This document shows positions 36,408-49,575 of a DNA stretch of 64,000 nt, one piece after another. The stretch's first letter is position 1; every line of letters begins with the position of its first letter. The stretch is from Tsukamurella pseudospumae. Lineage in GTDB: Bacteria > Actinomycetota > Actinomycetes > Mycobacteriales > Mycobacteriaceae. Both the position numbers and the translations under genes were made by a program. The stretch is from the NCBI RefSeq assembly GCF_001575205.1, contig NZ_LSRE01000001.1:186001-250000 (forward strand). The letters are read 5' to 3'. A model generated the notes under the pieces. The model saw nothing but the letters and a program-made list of their open reading frames with translations. It did no database searches and was not told where the DNA came from.

Positions 36408-36854
36408 TCAGGAGCAGGAGTCGTTCCACCACCTGCCGGCCTCGGCGATCCACGGCACAGTGGCCGGCCGATCCGCGCCGCGCGGCCAGTTCATGGTGAC
36501 GGTGCCGGTGAGCCCCGAAACCCGCACGGAGATCGTCGGTACCATCCCGTTCGTGCGGAAGAACCAGGCCTCCTGCTTCTCGGCACGCGCGAAGTCGTCG
36601 AGGTTCGTCACGGCCCGGCAGCGCACCGAGAGCAGCGTCCAGGCCACATCGAAGCGACTCTCCTTGAGCATCCGAAAGAAGTCGAGTGCGGTCGCCTGCA
36701 GATCCTGGCCGCTGGTGACGGGCGCGCTCGGCGCCGAGGGGATCTCGGTCCGCCAGGACGGTACGAGCAGCGAGGAGGTGCCGCAGCCGGACCCGCACGA
36801 CGCGACGATCGCCACCGCGGCCACCGCCCGCAGACCGCGCGACCTGCGGCTCAC
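36408..36854 (-). CDS. small lipoprotein
   Basis: A 148-residue protein with a lipobox IVASC (Cys near 20), then a Cys/Ser/Gly linker. The mature domain ([33 protein letters not shown]...) looks like an NTF2-like fold. Starts with GTG overlapping the hemH stop (GTGA), so it is the last gene of the fabG1-inhA-hemH operon. Function unknown; anchored outside the cytoplasmic membrane. Confidence 0.75.
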   Translation of the reverse strand: MSRRSRGLRAVAAVAIVASCGSGCGTSSLLVPSWRTEIPSAPSAPVTSGQDLQATALDFFRMLKESRFDVAWTLLSVRCRAVTNLDDFARAEKQEAWFFRTNGMVPTISVRVSGLTGTVTMNWPRGADRPATVPWIAEAGRWWNDSCS

Positions 36855-37864
36855 GCCCGGTTCGGGCGCCGGACCGCCGGGCAACAGCCCTCGACGCAGG
36901 CGGCACCGTCGACGCTGACACCGAGCCCTGACGACCGGCCCGCGTCCGCATCGTCGACCAGATCCGCGACCATGGTGGCGAACCGCGGGTCGTGGATCGG
37001 GGTGGCGGCGCGGGCGAAGGGAATGCCTAGCTCGGCCGCGAGGTCGCGGGCCTCCGTATCGAGGTCCCAGATCACCTCGAGGTGATCGGAGATGAAGCCG
37101 ATCGGTACGACCGCGACGCCGGGCACCCGCTCGTCCCACAGGGCCTGGACGTGGTCGCAGATGTCGGGCTCGAGCCACGGCACCTGGGGCGGGCCGGACC
37201 GGGACTGCCAGACCACGTCGTGCTCCAGGCCGAGCCGGGCGGCGACGTTCGCGGCGGCGTCCCGAACCTGCTGCGAGTACAGGTTCGACACCCCGGGCGG
37301 TCCGGCGTTGACGTCCGCGGACTCCGGGATGGAGTGCGCTGTGAACACCAGACGCGAGCCGGCCGGCACCGTCTCCAGCGCCGCGGCGGCGGCGTCCGCG
37401 AAGCACTCCAGGAACAGCTCGTGATCGTGGAACTGGGGCAGCTTCGTCAACCGCGGGGCACCCGGGCCGACGGCGGCCAGCGCACGGGCGATGTCCTCGT
37501 CGTACTGCCGGCAGCCGGAGAAGCCGCCCCACGCCGAGGTGGCGAAGACGAGCGCGTCGCGCACGCCGTCGTCCTTCATCCGGGCGACGGCGTCCTCGAC
37601 CATGGGGTGCCAGTTCCGGTTCCCGAAGTACACGGGCAGCTCCCGGCCCCGGCGACCGAACTCCGCCTCGACGGCGGCGATCAGCGCACGGTTCTGCTCG
37701 TTGATCGGCGAGACGCCGCCGAACCGCAGGTAGTGCTGCTCGACGGCGTCCAGGCGCTCGGGTGGTACGCCACGACCACGGACGACGTTCTCGAGGAACG
37801 GCCGCACGTGGTCGGGGTGTTCGGGCCCTCCGAAGGAGAGCACCAGCAGCGCGTCGTGGGTCAC
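36851..37864 (-). CDS. hemH: coproporphyrin III ferrochelatase (HemH/CpfC)
   Basis: A 337-residue ferrochelatase that inserts iron in the coproporphyrin-dependent haem pathway. Family segments [22 protein letters not shown] and [12 protein letters not shown] (catalytic His) are present. The C terminus carries CVEGCC which, with the Cys in FSGCRQY, gives the four ligands of the actinobacterial [2Fe-2S] cluster. GTG start overlaps the inhA stop (GTGA), as in the mycobacterial inhA-hemZ order. Confidence 0.95.
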   Translation of the reverse strand: MTHDALLVLSFGGPEHPDHVRPFLENVVRGRGVPPERLDAVEQHYLRFGGVSPINEQNRALIAAVEAEFGRRGRELPVYFGNRNWHPMVEDAVARMKDDGVRDALVFATSAWGGFSGCRQYDEDIARALAAVGPGAPRLTKLPQFHDHELFLECFADAAAAALETVPAGSRLVFTAHSIPESADVNAGPPGVSNLYSQQVRDAAANVAARLGLEHDVVWQSRSGPPQVPWLEPDICDHVQALWDERVPGVAVVPIGFISDHLEVIWDLDTEARDLAAELGIPFARAATPIHDPRFATMVADLVDDADAGRSSGLGVSVDGAACVEGCCPAVRRPNRA

Positions 37865-38703
37865 GACTGCGCGTTGATCATTTCCTCCGGGAACCAGGTG
37901 TTGTGGCTGGCGCCGCCGTCGACGTAGACGATCGAGCCGGTGGTGCCGGGCAGCCAGTCCGAGAGCAGCGCGCAGATGCTCTTGCCCACGACCTCCGGGT
38001 CGTCGACGTTCCAGCCGATGGGCGAGGCGCCGTCCCAGTACTGGTTGAGCATGTTGAGCTTCTTGGCGTCGTCGGTCGCGGTGCCCGAGATCGCCTTGGC
38101 CGCAAGGGTCTTGATCGGGCCGGCGGCCACGAGGTTGGACCGGATCTTCTTCGCGTAGCCGACCTCGCGGGCGACGTAGCGGTTCACCGACTCGAGTGCC
38201 GCCTTCTGCACGCCCATCCAGTTGTAATCGGGCATCGCGGTGCGGGGATCGAAGTCCATGCCCACGATGGAGCCGCCCTCGTTCATGACGGGGAGCACGG
38301 CGCGCGCGAGCGAGGCGTAGCTCCAGGCGGAGATCTCGAAGGACTTCGCCACGTCGGGGCCGGGGCCCTCGAGGAAGGGCACCGCGTCCGGGCCCATGAG
38401 GGTGCGCGGCGCGAAGGCGATCGAGTGCAGCACACCGTCGATGCCCTGCGGCGCGAGCTCGCGGACCTTGTCGGCCAGGGTGCCGAGGTACTCCTCGTCG
38501 GTGATGTCGAGCGGGATCGCGGGCGGCACCTCCTGCGGCAGACGCTTGGCGATGCGGTCGATCAGGCGGAGCCGGTCCGGGATGCCGGTGATGATGACCG
38601 TGGCGCCCTGCTCCTGGGCCACCTTGGCGGCCGAGAACGCGATGGAGGCATCGGTGATGATGCCGGTGATCAGGATGGTCTTGCCTTCGAGCAGTCCGGT
38701 CAC
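37861..38703 (-). CDS. inhA: enoyl-ACP reductase InhA
   Basis: A 280-residue NADH-dependent enoyl-ACP reductase of the FAS-II/mycolate pathway and target homologue of isoniazid. NAD motif [10 protein letters not shown] at residues 14-23, Ser94 in HSIAFAP (equivalent to the mycobacterial resistance position 94), catalytic Tyr160 and Lys167 in [11 protein letters not shown] start behind a perfect ribosome binding site AAGGAGG. Its operon with fabG1 and hemH is the same as in Mycobacterium. Confidence 0.96.
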   Translation of the reverse strand: MTGLLEGKTILITGIITDASIAFSAAKVAQEQGATVIITGIPDRLRLIDRIAKRLPQEVPPAIPLDITDEEYLGTLADKVRELAPQGIDGVLHSIAFAPRTLMGPDAVPFLEGPGPDVAKSFEISAWSYASLARAVLPVMNEGGSIVGMDFDPRTAMPDYNWMGVQKAALESVNRYVAREVGYAKKIRSNLVAAGPIKTLAAKAISGTATDDAKKLNMLNQYWDGASPIGWNVDDPEVVGKSICALLSDWLPGTTGSIVYVDGGASHNTWFPEEMINAQS

Positions 38704-38775
38704 GGACGTGCCTCCTTCAGGTTTCGGGTGCTGCTGTGCTGGTTCGACGGTGCGCCGTCGGCGCGCGGAACGGGC

Positions 38776-39561
<786 letters not shown>

Positions 39562-40545
39562 TCACGGCAGCCGCCGGTTGTACGCCACGGCGCCCGCCGC
39601 GCCCAGGACGAGCAGCACCGTGCCCCAGAGCACCCAGACCCGGGAATTGTCGCCCTTCTGCATCTCCCAGCCGATCTCGTCGCGCAGCGTGCCGTACGCC
39701 TCGTTGAGGTCGCTCAGCGACGACGCGGAGAAGAACTGGCCGCCCGAGAGGTCGGCGATCTTCTTCAGGGAGGCGTCGTCGACGGGGACGGGGATGTTCT
39801 GCCCCTCGATGTTCACCGTGCCACCCGGCGTGCCGAAGGAGATGGTGGAGATGGGGATCCCCTCCTCCTTGGCCTTGCGCGCCGCGGTGAAGCCGCCGCG
39901 AGGATCGTCGAGGTCGGTCGGCACCGTCTGCTTGCCGTCCGATTCCAGAATGATCCGGGCCGGCGGCGCGTTGTCCTTGCCGCCCAGCACGTCCCGGATG
40001 TTCTTGATCGACTGGATCGCCGCGTAGATCCCCTCGCCGGTGGCGGTGCGCTGAGCGAGGTCGAGATGGTCGATCGCGTTGGTCGCCAGCGACCGATCCG
40101 GCGTCGGCGAGACCAGCAGCTGCGCTGTGCCGGCGAACGACACGATGCCCAGATTCATCCCGGCGGGCAGTTCTCCGACGAACTTCTTCGCCGCCTCCTT
40201 GGCCGCGTCGAGCCGGTTGGGACTGACGTCGGTGGCCTGCATCGACAGGGAGGTGTCGATGACGAGCACGACCGTCGCCTTGCTGCGCGGCACCTTGCGC
40301 ATGGCCTGCGGCCCCGACAGGGCGACCATCATGAGGATCAGGCCGATGCTGAGCAGTGCGATGGGGACGTGCCGCCACCGGTTGCGCCCGGGTGGCGCCA
40401 CCGAATCGAGCACCGACATGTTCGCGAACTTGAGTGCACGCTTCTCGCGGCGCCGCTCGTTGTAGACGTACCCGGCCACGATGGCCAGCACCACGAGGAT
40501 GCCCAGCAGCCAGACCGGCGTGGCGAGCGAGGTCAATCCGCCCAT
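39562..40545 (-). CDS. VWA domain membrane protein (Rv1481-like)
   Basis: A 327-residue protein with two N-terminal membrane helices (about 10-27 and 60-79), a von Willebrand A domain with the MIDAS motif DTSLS at 97-101, and one C-terminal helix (about 303-322). It forms the membrane partner of MoxR1 and the DUF58 protein encoded directly upstream. The ATG is adjacent to the DUF58 stop. Such modules work as chaperone-like maturation complexes. Confidence 0.92.
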   Translation of the reverse strand: MGGLTSLATPVWLLGILVVLAIVAGYVYNERRREKRALKFANMSVLDSVAPPGRNRWRHVPIALLSIGLILMMVALSGPQAMRKVPRSKATVVLVIDTSLSMQATDVSPNRLDAAKEAAKKFVGELPAGMNLGIVSFAGTAQLLVSPTPDRSLATNAIDHLDLAQRTATGEGIYAAIQSIKNIRDVLGGKDNAPPARIILESDGKQTVPTDLDDPRGGFTAARKAKEEGIPISTISFGTPGGTVNIEGQNIPVPVDDASLKKIADLSGGQFFSASSLSDLNEAYGTLRDEIGWEMQKGDNSRVWVLWGTVLLVLGAAGAVAYNRRLP

Positions 40546-41478
40546 CTAGGAAGCACCGGCCAATCCACGTCGGCGCGCGGCGACGAACCGCACGATGTCG
40601 GCCAGCCAGTCGCGGTCGGTGCGCAGCTCGAGGATCGGCGCGCCCACGCCGCGCAGCGTCCGGGCGACCTGCGCACGGTGCGCCTGCGCGGCCGCGGCGA
40701 ACCGCTCCTGCAGGTCGGGGGTGACGGTGAGCTCGCGGACGGCACCGGATTCGGCGTCACGCAGAGCGATCTCGCCGACCGCGGGGAGCTCGACATCACG
40801 GGGGTCCAGGACCTCGACGGCCAGCACCTCGTGCCGGGCGGCCAGCCCGCGCAGCTCGCGGACGTAGTCCACGTCGCCGAGGAAGTCGCTGATCACCACG
40901 ATCAGGCCGCGCGGCTGCTCGGGCCGGCGCAGCGCGTCGAGCGCGATGCGCAGGTCACCGCGCGTGCCCTCGACCGCGCGGGGAGCCGTCGCGATCGCCT
41001 TGAGCACCTTCTGCCGCTGCGCGCGACCGGACTTGGGCTGGACCCGCACGAGCTGCGCGCCGTTGGTCACGAGGCAGCCGACGCGGTTCGCGGCGCCGCT
41101 GACCAGGTGCACGACCGCGGCCGACGCGGCCACGGCGAGGTCCCGCTTGGTTCCACCGGTGGACCCGAAGTCCATCGACGCGGATAGGTCGACCACGATC
41201 CAGGTCTGCAGCTCGCGGTCGGCGATCATCTGCCGCACGTGCGGATGCGTGGTGCGGGCAGTGACGGACCAGTCCATCAGCCGGACGTCGTCGCCCGGCG
41301 TGTACGGGCGCGACTCCCCCGGCTCGGAGCCGGGACCGGGCAGCAGGCCCTGGTGATCGCCCTTGAGGACACCGTCGAGCCGACGCCGCACGAGCAGTTC
41401 GAGCGTCTTGAGCGACGCCTGCATGCGGGACTCGTCGACCTCGCCGCCGGCGAAGCTCGGGAGCGGGGCGTGCGGCAT
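40546..41478 (-). CDS. DUF58 domain protein (Rv1480-like)
   Basis: A 310-residue cytosolic protein. The DUF58 signature is PGDDVRLMDWSVTARTTHPHVRQMIADRELQTWIVVDLSASMDFGS, combined with a VWA-like MIDAS (DLSAS). It lies 2 bp after moxR1 and immediately before the VWA gene, all in one operon. Confidence 0.92.
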   Translation of the reverse strand: MPHAPLPSFAGGEVDESRMQASLKTLELLVRRRLDGVLKGDHQGLLPGPGSEPGESRPYTPGDDVRLMDWSVTARTTHPHVRQMIADRELQTWIVVDLSASMDFGSTGGTKRDLAVAASAAVVHLVSGAANRVGCLVTNGAQLVRVQPKSGRAQRQKVLKAIATAPRAVEGTRGDLRIALDALRRPEQPRGLIVVISDFLGDVDYVRELRGLAARHEVLAVEVLDPRDVELPAVGEIALRDAESGAVRELTVTPDLQERFAAAAQAHRAQVARTLRGVGAPILELRTDRDWLADIVRFVAARRRGLAGAS

Positions 41479-41480
41479 CG

Positions 41481-42551
41481 TCAGACCTGGGGCTGGTGCG
41501 CGGGCACGAACTGCTGCGGCGCCTGCTGCTGCGGCATCGCCTGGCCCACGACCTGCGGCAGTGCAACGGTCTGCAGGACCCGGCCGATCGCCTGGTCGGC
41601 GGTCACCTCGTCGGCCAGCGCGTCGTAGCTCATGACCAGACGGTGCCGGAGCACGTCCGGGATGATCTCGACGACGTCCTGCGGGACGACGTAGTCGCGA
41701 CCGCGGAGCAGCGCGAGGGCGCGCGCGGCGGCGACGATGCCGAGGGTCGCACGCGGCGAGGCGCCGTAGGTGATCCAGGAGGCGACGTCGTCGAGCCCGA
41801 ACTCGCGGGGCGTGCGGGTAGCGGCGATCACGCGGACCACGTAGTCGACGAGGGCGTGATGCACGAAGACCTCGCTCGCGGCGCGCTGCAGGCGCTGCAC
41901 GGTCGCGGGGTCGAGCACCTGGGACGGGATGGGCGGGGTGGTGCCCATCCGGTAGACGATCTCCCGCTCCTCCTCGATCGAGGGGTAGCCGACGACCACC
42001 TTGAACAGGAAGCGGTCGCGCTGCGCCTCGGGCAGCGGGTAGACGCCCTCGTTCTCGATGGGGTTCTGCGTCGCGAGCACCAGGAAGGGATCGGGCATCG
42101 GGTAGGTCTTGCCGCCGATGGACACCTTCCGCTCGGCCATCACCTCGAGCAGCGCCGACTGCACCTTCGCCGGAGCGCGGTTGATCTCGTCAGCGAGGAG
42201 GAAGTTCGCGGAGACCGGGCCGATCTCGGTGTCGAACTGCTCCTTGCCCTGCCGGTAGATGCGCGTACCGACGAGGTCGGAGGGCACCAGGTCGGGCGTG
42301 AACTGGATGCGGGAGAAGGAGCCGCCGACGACCGTCGCGAAGGTCTCGACGGCGAGGGTCTTCGCGACACCCGGGACGCCCTCGAGCAGCACGTGGCCCT
42401 TGGCGAGCATGCCCACGAGGATGCGCTCGACCAACTGATCCTGGCCCACGATCACGCGCTTGACCTCGTACACGGCCCGCTCCAGCAGCTTGACCTCATC
42501 GGTCGAGGCGGCACCGCCCGTCCCGTTCTCCAGCCCCTGAGAATGCGTCAC
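41481..42551 (-). CDS. moxR1: MoxR family AAA+ ATPase (MoxR1-like)
   Basis: A 356-residue AAA+ ATPase. Walker A GVPGVAKT at 58-65, Walker B LLADEINRAP, sensor ATQNPIENEG. Chaperone-like partner of the DUF58 and VWA proteins, in the same order as Rv1479-Rv1481. GTG start behind AAGGGG. A Gln/Pro-rich tail (AMPQQQAPQQFVPAHQPQV) is unusual but harmless. Distinct from the second MoxR in the SWIM operon at 53.7 kb. Confidence 0.93.
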   Translation of the reverse strand: MTHSQGLENGTGGAASTDEVKLLERAVYEVKRVIVGQDQLVERILVGMLAKGHVLLEGVPGVAKTLAVETFATVVGGSFSRIQFTPDLVPSDLVGTRIYRQGKEQFDTEIGPVSANFLLADEINRAPAKVQSALLEVMAERKVSIGGKTYPMPDPFLVLATQNPIENEGVYPLPEAQRDRFLFKVVVGYPSIEEEREIVYRMGTTPPIPSQVLDPATVQRLQRAASEVFVHHALVDYVVRVIAATRTPREFGLDDVASWITYGASPRATLGIVAAARALALLRGRDYVVPQDVVEIIPDVLRHRLVMSYDALADEVTADQAIGRVLQTVALPQVVGQAMPQQQAPQQFVPAHQPQV

Positions 42552-42647
42552 GCAAGACCCCTTCGTCGTCGTTCCCCCGGCCCGCGCGGGCCCGTCCGAT
42601 CCGGGCCGTCGCGGCCCACTCCCACGAGAGTACGCAATCGTCGGCGG

Positions 42648-44117
42648 TCAGCTGTTGATCACGCGGACGCCCTGCGACAGGAAGGTCGAGGCGTCGAAGG
42701 GCGCGATCCGCACGGCGCCGCCGGACTGCGGCGACTCGAGGATCTGGTTGTTGCCCAGGTACATGGCGACGTGCTGCGTGCCGCCGGGACCGCGGAAGAC
42801 CATGTCGCCGCGCTTGAGCTGGCTGATCGGGACCTTGTTGCCGGTCGTGTACTGGTACCCGGAGTACTTGGGCAGCGCTATGCCGACGGCCGCGTACATG
42901 TAGGCCATCAGGCCGGAGCAGTCGAAGCCGACGCGGTTGAAGTCCCCGTAGCTGTCGGCGACGCCGCCGTCGCGGACGCCCTTCGTCGCGCCGTTCCAGC
43001 TGCCGCCGCCCCAGGCGTACTGCACGCCGATGACCGACATGCCCCGCTGGATCACGGTCTCGATCATCTGCGCGCCGCTCTGGCCGGCTGCGCTGGTGGC
43101 CGCCTGTACGGCGGGTGCTGCAGCGGCCGGGGTCGCCTGCCCCGTCACGGCGCCGAACGGGTTGGTGAACAACGACGATGCCTGGCCGACGATGCCCTGT
43201 GCGAAAGTCCGAGCCGCGGCCAGCGGATCCGCGGAGTCGACGGTGCCCGCCTGCGCGGGAGCCGCTGCGGCCGGCGCGGCCTGGGCCGCGGGTGCCGCCG
43301 CCGCGGCGGGAGCCGCGATCTGCTGAGTCTGCTGCTCGTCGACGACGTACTGCGCGTAGATCTTCTGCTGCGCGGCGCGGTCGTCGGCGCGCTTGGCCTC
43401 GTCGAGAGCCCGCTGCGCGAGAGTGCGCTGGGCCGTGAGCCTTGCCTGCTCCTGCTCCTGGGTGCCGAGCGCAGCCACCGTCGTGGTGATCGAGTCCTCG
43501 GCGGTCTTCTTCCGCTCGACCGCGGCAGCGGCGGCGGAGTCGGCCTGCACCTTGGCGGCTCGGGCGGCGGTACGGGAAGCCTCGGCGCGGACCTTCGCGG
43601 CCTGCAGGTCGCCCAGCGCGACACGCTGCTTGTCCGCCACGATCCGCAGGGTCGTCGCGCGGTCCACGGCGACGCCGGGGTCGGCACCACCGAGCGTGTT
43701 GACCAGTGCGCCGGCGCTGTTGCCCTGCTCGTACGCCGCGCGCACGACGGTGTCGAACGTGTCCTGGGCCGTCTTGATCCGCGTGTTCGACTCCGTCACC
43801 GCGGTCTCGGACACCTTCACGGCGCCGGTGGCGGCACGCGCGGCGTCCTGCGCGGACTGCAGGTCCACGACGGCGCGATTGACGGACTGCCGCTTGGTCG
43901 CGACATCTCCACGCAGGTCGGCGATGCGCTGGTCGGCCTGCGCGATGCGGTCGACCAGGGCGGCGACGACGTTCGCGGGGTTCGCGTTGTCGCCGCCGGG
44001 CTCGGCCATGGCGGAGCCGGTGGCCGCAACGGTCCCGACCATCAGCGAACCGGTGGCGACGACCGCGAGCAGCGACCGCGCAGCGATGTTCGTGGCGGGG
44101 TGTGCCGTACGCCTCAA
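42648..44117 (-). CDS. ripA: RipA-like NlpC/P60 peptidoglycan endopeptidase
   Basis: A 489-residue exported D,L-endopeptidase that cuts peptide stems during cell separation. Signal peptide to Ala38 (AMA/EP), long coiled-coil region (about 45-270), Ala/Pro linker, then the NlpC/P60 domain. The triad Cys400, His449, Glu461 is spaced exactly as RipA's 383/432/444. It starts with TTG after GGGAG. Only one such gene is here, where Mycobacterium has ripA and ripB side by side. Confidence 0.92.
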   Translation of the reverse strand: MRRTAHPATNIAARSLLAVVATGSLMVGTVAATGSAMAEPGGDNANPANVVAALVDRIAQADQRIADLRGDVATKRQSVNRAVVDLQSAQDAARAATGAVKVSETAVTESNTRIKTAQDTFDTVVRAAYEQGNSAGALVNTLGGADPGVAVDRATTLRIVADKQRVALGDLQAAKVRAEASRTAARAAKVQADSAAAAAVERKKTAEDSITTTVAALGTQEQEQARLTAQRTLAQRALDEAKRADDRAAQQKIYAQYVVDEQQTQQIAAPAAAAAPAAQAAPAAAAPAQAGTVDSADPLAAARTFAQGIVGQASSLFTNPFGAVTGQATPAAAAPAVQAATSAAGQSGAQMIETVIQRGMSVIGVQYAWGGGSWNGATKGVRDGGVADSYGDFNRVGFDCSGLMAYMYAAVGIALPKYSGYQYTTGNKVPISQLKRGDMVFRGPGGTQHVAMYLGNNQILESPQSGGAVRIAPFDASTFLSQGVRVINS

Positions 44118-44358
44118 GGTGTCTCCCTCAACTCAAGACTCGTTCAGACCCGATGAGTACGCGTGTGCAACACGCACAACATTGGCTTCAGACGTACCGT
44201 ACGGCACTTTCACAACAATAGAAAACAGTAATCACAAACTACACACGTGTGACTTCCCGGAAAGCAGCACTGAACTGCATCGATGATGCAATCGATGAAC
44301 TATTTCGAATCGGACACCGGCCGCGAATCACACAGCTGGAATTTCGAATGAATGTGCG
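44118..44358. other. AT-rich intergenic region upstream of the ripA-like gene
   Basis: 241 bp with no open frame of note and far more A+T than anywhere else in the window. It holds GCATC-GAT-GATGC at 44277-44289, a repeated ATCGAT (44280-44296), CCGTACGG at 44200-44207 and a TGTGA element near 44248. It probably carries the ripA promoter and its controls; no single site is convincing. Confidence 0.5.
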
Positions 44359-44976
44359 CTATTCGTTCGACGGAGCGGCCGCGGCGCCATTCTTTTCGAC
44401 GGTGCTCACCACTGCGGCCGGCGCTGCAGCGGCCCGGCGGGCGGCGTCGACCGCGCGGCTGCGGGTGCGAGTCACGGACCGGGCCACTCCGGCGAGCGCC
44501 GCGACGAACACGATGAGGGCGACCGTGACGGCCGTCCACGGAAAGGTGGCGTCGTGCGCGACGTCCACGAAGTCCTGCGTGGCCTTGGGCGGATTGTTGA
44601 GCGCGAGGCGGCCGGTGTGGCCGTCCTGCCCCTTCTCGATCTGGAACCGGCTCAGCTGCGTCGAGTACCCGGCCACCTGATTGGGCGACATCACCAGGAT
44701 CGTCATCGCGTCCTCGCCCTTGGCCTTCATGTCCTTGCCGACCTGGGTTCCGAGGTCGCGCAGCGAGGTGTCCGGGTCGTAGTCGTGCGCGAGGACGACC
44801 ACCTTGAAGTTCTCGATGCCCTTGGCCCGGGCGTCACGGACGACGGCGACGAGCGCGGGCACCGAGTCCTGGTGGGCCGGACTGAGGACGGCGACGCCGT
44901 CGTGCGCGAGGTCCGCCTCGAGGGCCGACAGGTCGACGTCGGCGGGTACTGCGGTGATGATCGGCACGGGCCCCAT
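44359..44976 (-). CDS. DUF6676 membrane protein (Rv1476-like)
   Basis: A 205-residue protein: a soluble N-terminal domain (VPADVDLSALEADLAHDGVAVLSPAHQDSVPALVAVVRDAR...), one membrane helix at about 150-170 (FPWTAVTVALIVFVAALAGVA), and a basic, Ala-rich cytoplasmic tail. It lies between acn and the ripA-like gene as Rv1476 does. ATG 44976 is chosen because TACTGT lies 7 nt before it; GTG 44985 would overlap that hexamer. Confidence 0.8.
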   Translation of the reverse strand: MGPVPIITAVPADVDLSALEADLAHDGVAVLSPAHQDSVPALVAVVRDARAKGIENFKVVVLAHDYDPDTSLRDLGTQVGKDMKAKGEDAMTILVMSPNQVAGYSTQLSRFQIEKGQDGHTGRLALNNPPKATQDFVDVAHDATFPWTAVTVALIVFVAALAGVARSVTRTRSRAVDAARRAAAAPAAVVSTVEKNGAAAAPSNE

Positions 44977-44983
44977 GGCCCTC

Positions 44984-44989
44984 ACAGTA
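44984..44989 (-). promoter_or_regulatory. -10 element of DUF6676 gene
   Basis: TACTGT on the minus strand, 7 nt before the ATG at 44976. It overlaps CGTACTG, the same half-site found in the AcnR operator 80 bp away. Confidence 0.5.
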
Positions 44990-45028
44990 CGACACGCCCA
45001 CGGCCGCGCCCGGAACGAGGCAGAATGA

Positions 45029-47962
<2,934 letters not shown>

Positions 47963-47984
47963 TCGAAGATCGTCGACCACGAGT

Positions 47985-48021
47985 GACGGCGGGTCCGGCC
48001 CCTGCGGCCGGGCCCGCCGTC
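47985..48021 (+). terminator. strong hairpin between acn and acnR
   Basis: Two stem arms of 9 and 6 bp, separated by one G-T wobble, with a 5-nt loop (37 nt overall). A T-tract is absent. It probably ends or weakens acn transcription before acnR. Confidence 0.75.
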
Positions 48022-48044
48022 CCCGTTCCATCAGGAGCATCCAT

Positions 48045-48614
48045 ATGCCCAAGGTGAGCGATGACCACCTCGCCGCGCGCCGCCGTCAGATCCTCGACGG
48101 TGCGCGGACCTGCTTCGCCGAGTACGGCTACGACGGCGCCACGGTGCGCCGCCTCGAGGCCGCGACCGGACTGTCGCGGGGCGCGATCTTCCATCATTTC
48201 CGCGACAAGGACGCGCTGTTCCTGGCGCTGGCCCGCGAGGACGCGGAGCGGATGGCCGACATCGCGGCCGAGCAGGGCCTGGTCCAGGTCATGCGCGACA
48301 TGCTGGTCCACCCCGAACGTTTCGACTGGCTCGGGACCCGGCTCGAGATCGCACGGCGACTGAAGAACGACAACGACTTCCGCGCCGAGTGGACCGAGCG
48401 CAGCGCCGAGCTGACCGACGCGACGCTGCGGCGCCTGGAGCGGCAGAAGCAACGCGGCCGGCTGCGCGACGACCTGCCCACCGACGTGATCCTCGCCTAC
48501 CTGGACCTGGTGCTCGACGGCCTGGTGACGCACCTCGCGTCCGGCCGGCCGACGGCGGGCCTGGAGGCCGTGCTCGACCTGGTCGAGGAGAGCGTGCGCC
48601 GGACTGAGCCGTAG
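48045..48614 (+). CDS. acnR: TetR-type repressor of aconitase AcnR
   Basis: A 189-residue regulator orthologous to corynebacterial AcnR/Rv1474c. HTH TVRRLEAATGLSRGAIFHHFRDKDALF (about 33-59), then the helical domain that senses citrate/Mg in homologues (GLVQVMRDMLVHPERFDWLGTRLEIARRL). ATG behind AGGAG. The matching operator lies on the acn promoter. Confidence 0.93.
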   Translation: MPKVSDDHLAARRRQILDGARTCFAEYGYDGATVRRLEAATGLSRGAIFHHFRDKDALFLALAREDAERMADIAAEQGLVQVMRDMLVHPERFDWLGTRLEIARRLKNDNDFRAEWTERSAELTDATLRRLERQKQRGRLRDDLPTDVILAYLDLVLDGLVTHLASGRPTAGLEAVLDLVEESVRRTEP

Positions 48615-48663
48615 CCTCGGCCCGCCACCGCGTCCCGGACGGCCACCGTCCTCCGGCCCGCTA

Positions 48664-48696
48664 CCGCCCTCCGGCGGCCTACCGCCCTGCGGGCGG
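48664..48696. terminator. tandem hairpins between acnR and VOC gene
   Basis: CCGCC-N4-GGCGG (48664-48677) and CCGCCC-TGC-GGGCGG (48682-48696) lie between converging genes, the second over the end of the VOC gene. Likely bidirectional terminator. Confidence 0.45.
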
Positions 48697-49503
48697 GGTG
48701 GCGAACAGGAACACCGCGCCGCCGGGATCCGTGGCCGATCCCATCGTTCCCCACGGCGTCACCTCCGCCGCCCGCAGGATCTGCCCGCCTGCGTCGATGA
48801 TGCGCTTCGCCGCGGCGTCGGTGTCCTCGACGGTGATGTAGACCTGCCAGAACGACGGCGTACCGTCGCCGAACACGCCCGAGTCGAACAGCGGTGCCGC
48901 GTCCATGATCCCGGCGACGCCCTCCTGCGCGCCGGCGGGACCGGCGAGCACCTGGCTGTACCGGTCGGGACCGAACGAGCCCTCCTTGCCGCCGCTGCCG
49001 ATCTCCTCCAGCGTCCACCCGAAGACCTTGCGGTAGAAGGAGAGCGACGCGTCGTAGCTGCGGCTCATGCAGTCGAACCAGTAGGGCGTGCCGGGGACGC
49101 CGCGCTCGACGAAGCCGGCGTGGGTGCCGGGTTCCCAGACGCCGATCGCCGCACCGACGGGGTCGATGACGAAGCCGAACCGACCGAGATCACCGACATC
49201 CGATGCGGGGACGATCACGGACGCGCCCGCCTCAACGGCCGCGTCGAGCGAGGCCGCCGCGTCATCGGTGCGCAGGTAGGTGGACCACATGTCGCCCGGC
49301 CCGTCCCCGCCGTCCCTCGCGCCCATCAGGCCCGCGACGCGGTTGCCGTTCACGCGGAAGTTCCGGTACCCGCCGAACTCCGGGTTGGGCGGCTCGGCCT
49401 CCCAACCGAACACCGCGCGGTAGAACGCCGCCGCGGCATCGACATCGTGGGTCATCAGGTCGATCCAGACGGGTGCGCCCACCGGCGCCGTGTACTCGGT
49501 CAT
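48679..49503 (-). CDS. two-domain VOC family protein
   Basis: A 274-residue protein with two full glyoxalase/bleomycin-type domains: GAPVWIDLMTHDVDAAAAFYRAVFGWEAE (first) and GTPYWFDCMSRSYDASLSFYRKVFGWTLE (second, from about residue 138). Each ends with FV/TDPxGAxxxxx strands. Often annotated as hydroxylase or resistance proteins; substrate unknown. No ribosome binding site or clear -10 is seen. Confidence 0.88.
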   Translation of the reverse strand: MTEYTAPVGAPVWIDLMTHDVDAAAAFYRAVFGWEAEPPNPEFGGYRNFRVNGNRVAGLMGARDGGDGPGDMWSTYLRTDDAAASLDAAVEAGASVIVPASDVGDLGRFGFVIDPVGAAIGVWEPGTHAGFVERGVPGTPYWFDCMSRSYDASLSFYRKVFGWTLEEIGSGGKEGSFGPDRYSQVLAGPAGAQEGVAGIMDAAPLFDSGVFGDGTPSFWQVYITVEDTDAAAKRIIDAGGQILRAAEVTPWGTMGSATDPGGAVFLFATPPAGR

Positions 49504-49575
49504 GAGGTCAACGCTTGCACACGGGACCGACAAGTTCCAGAACCGCCGAGAAACCTTGCACTCGCACAGGGCGCG

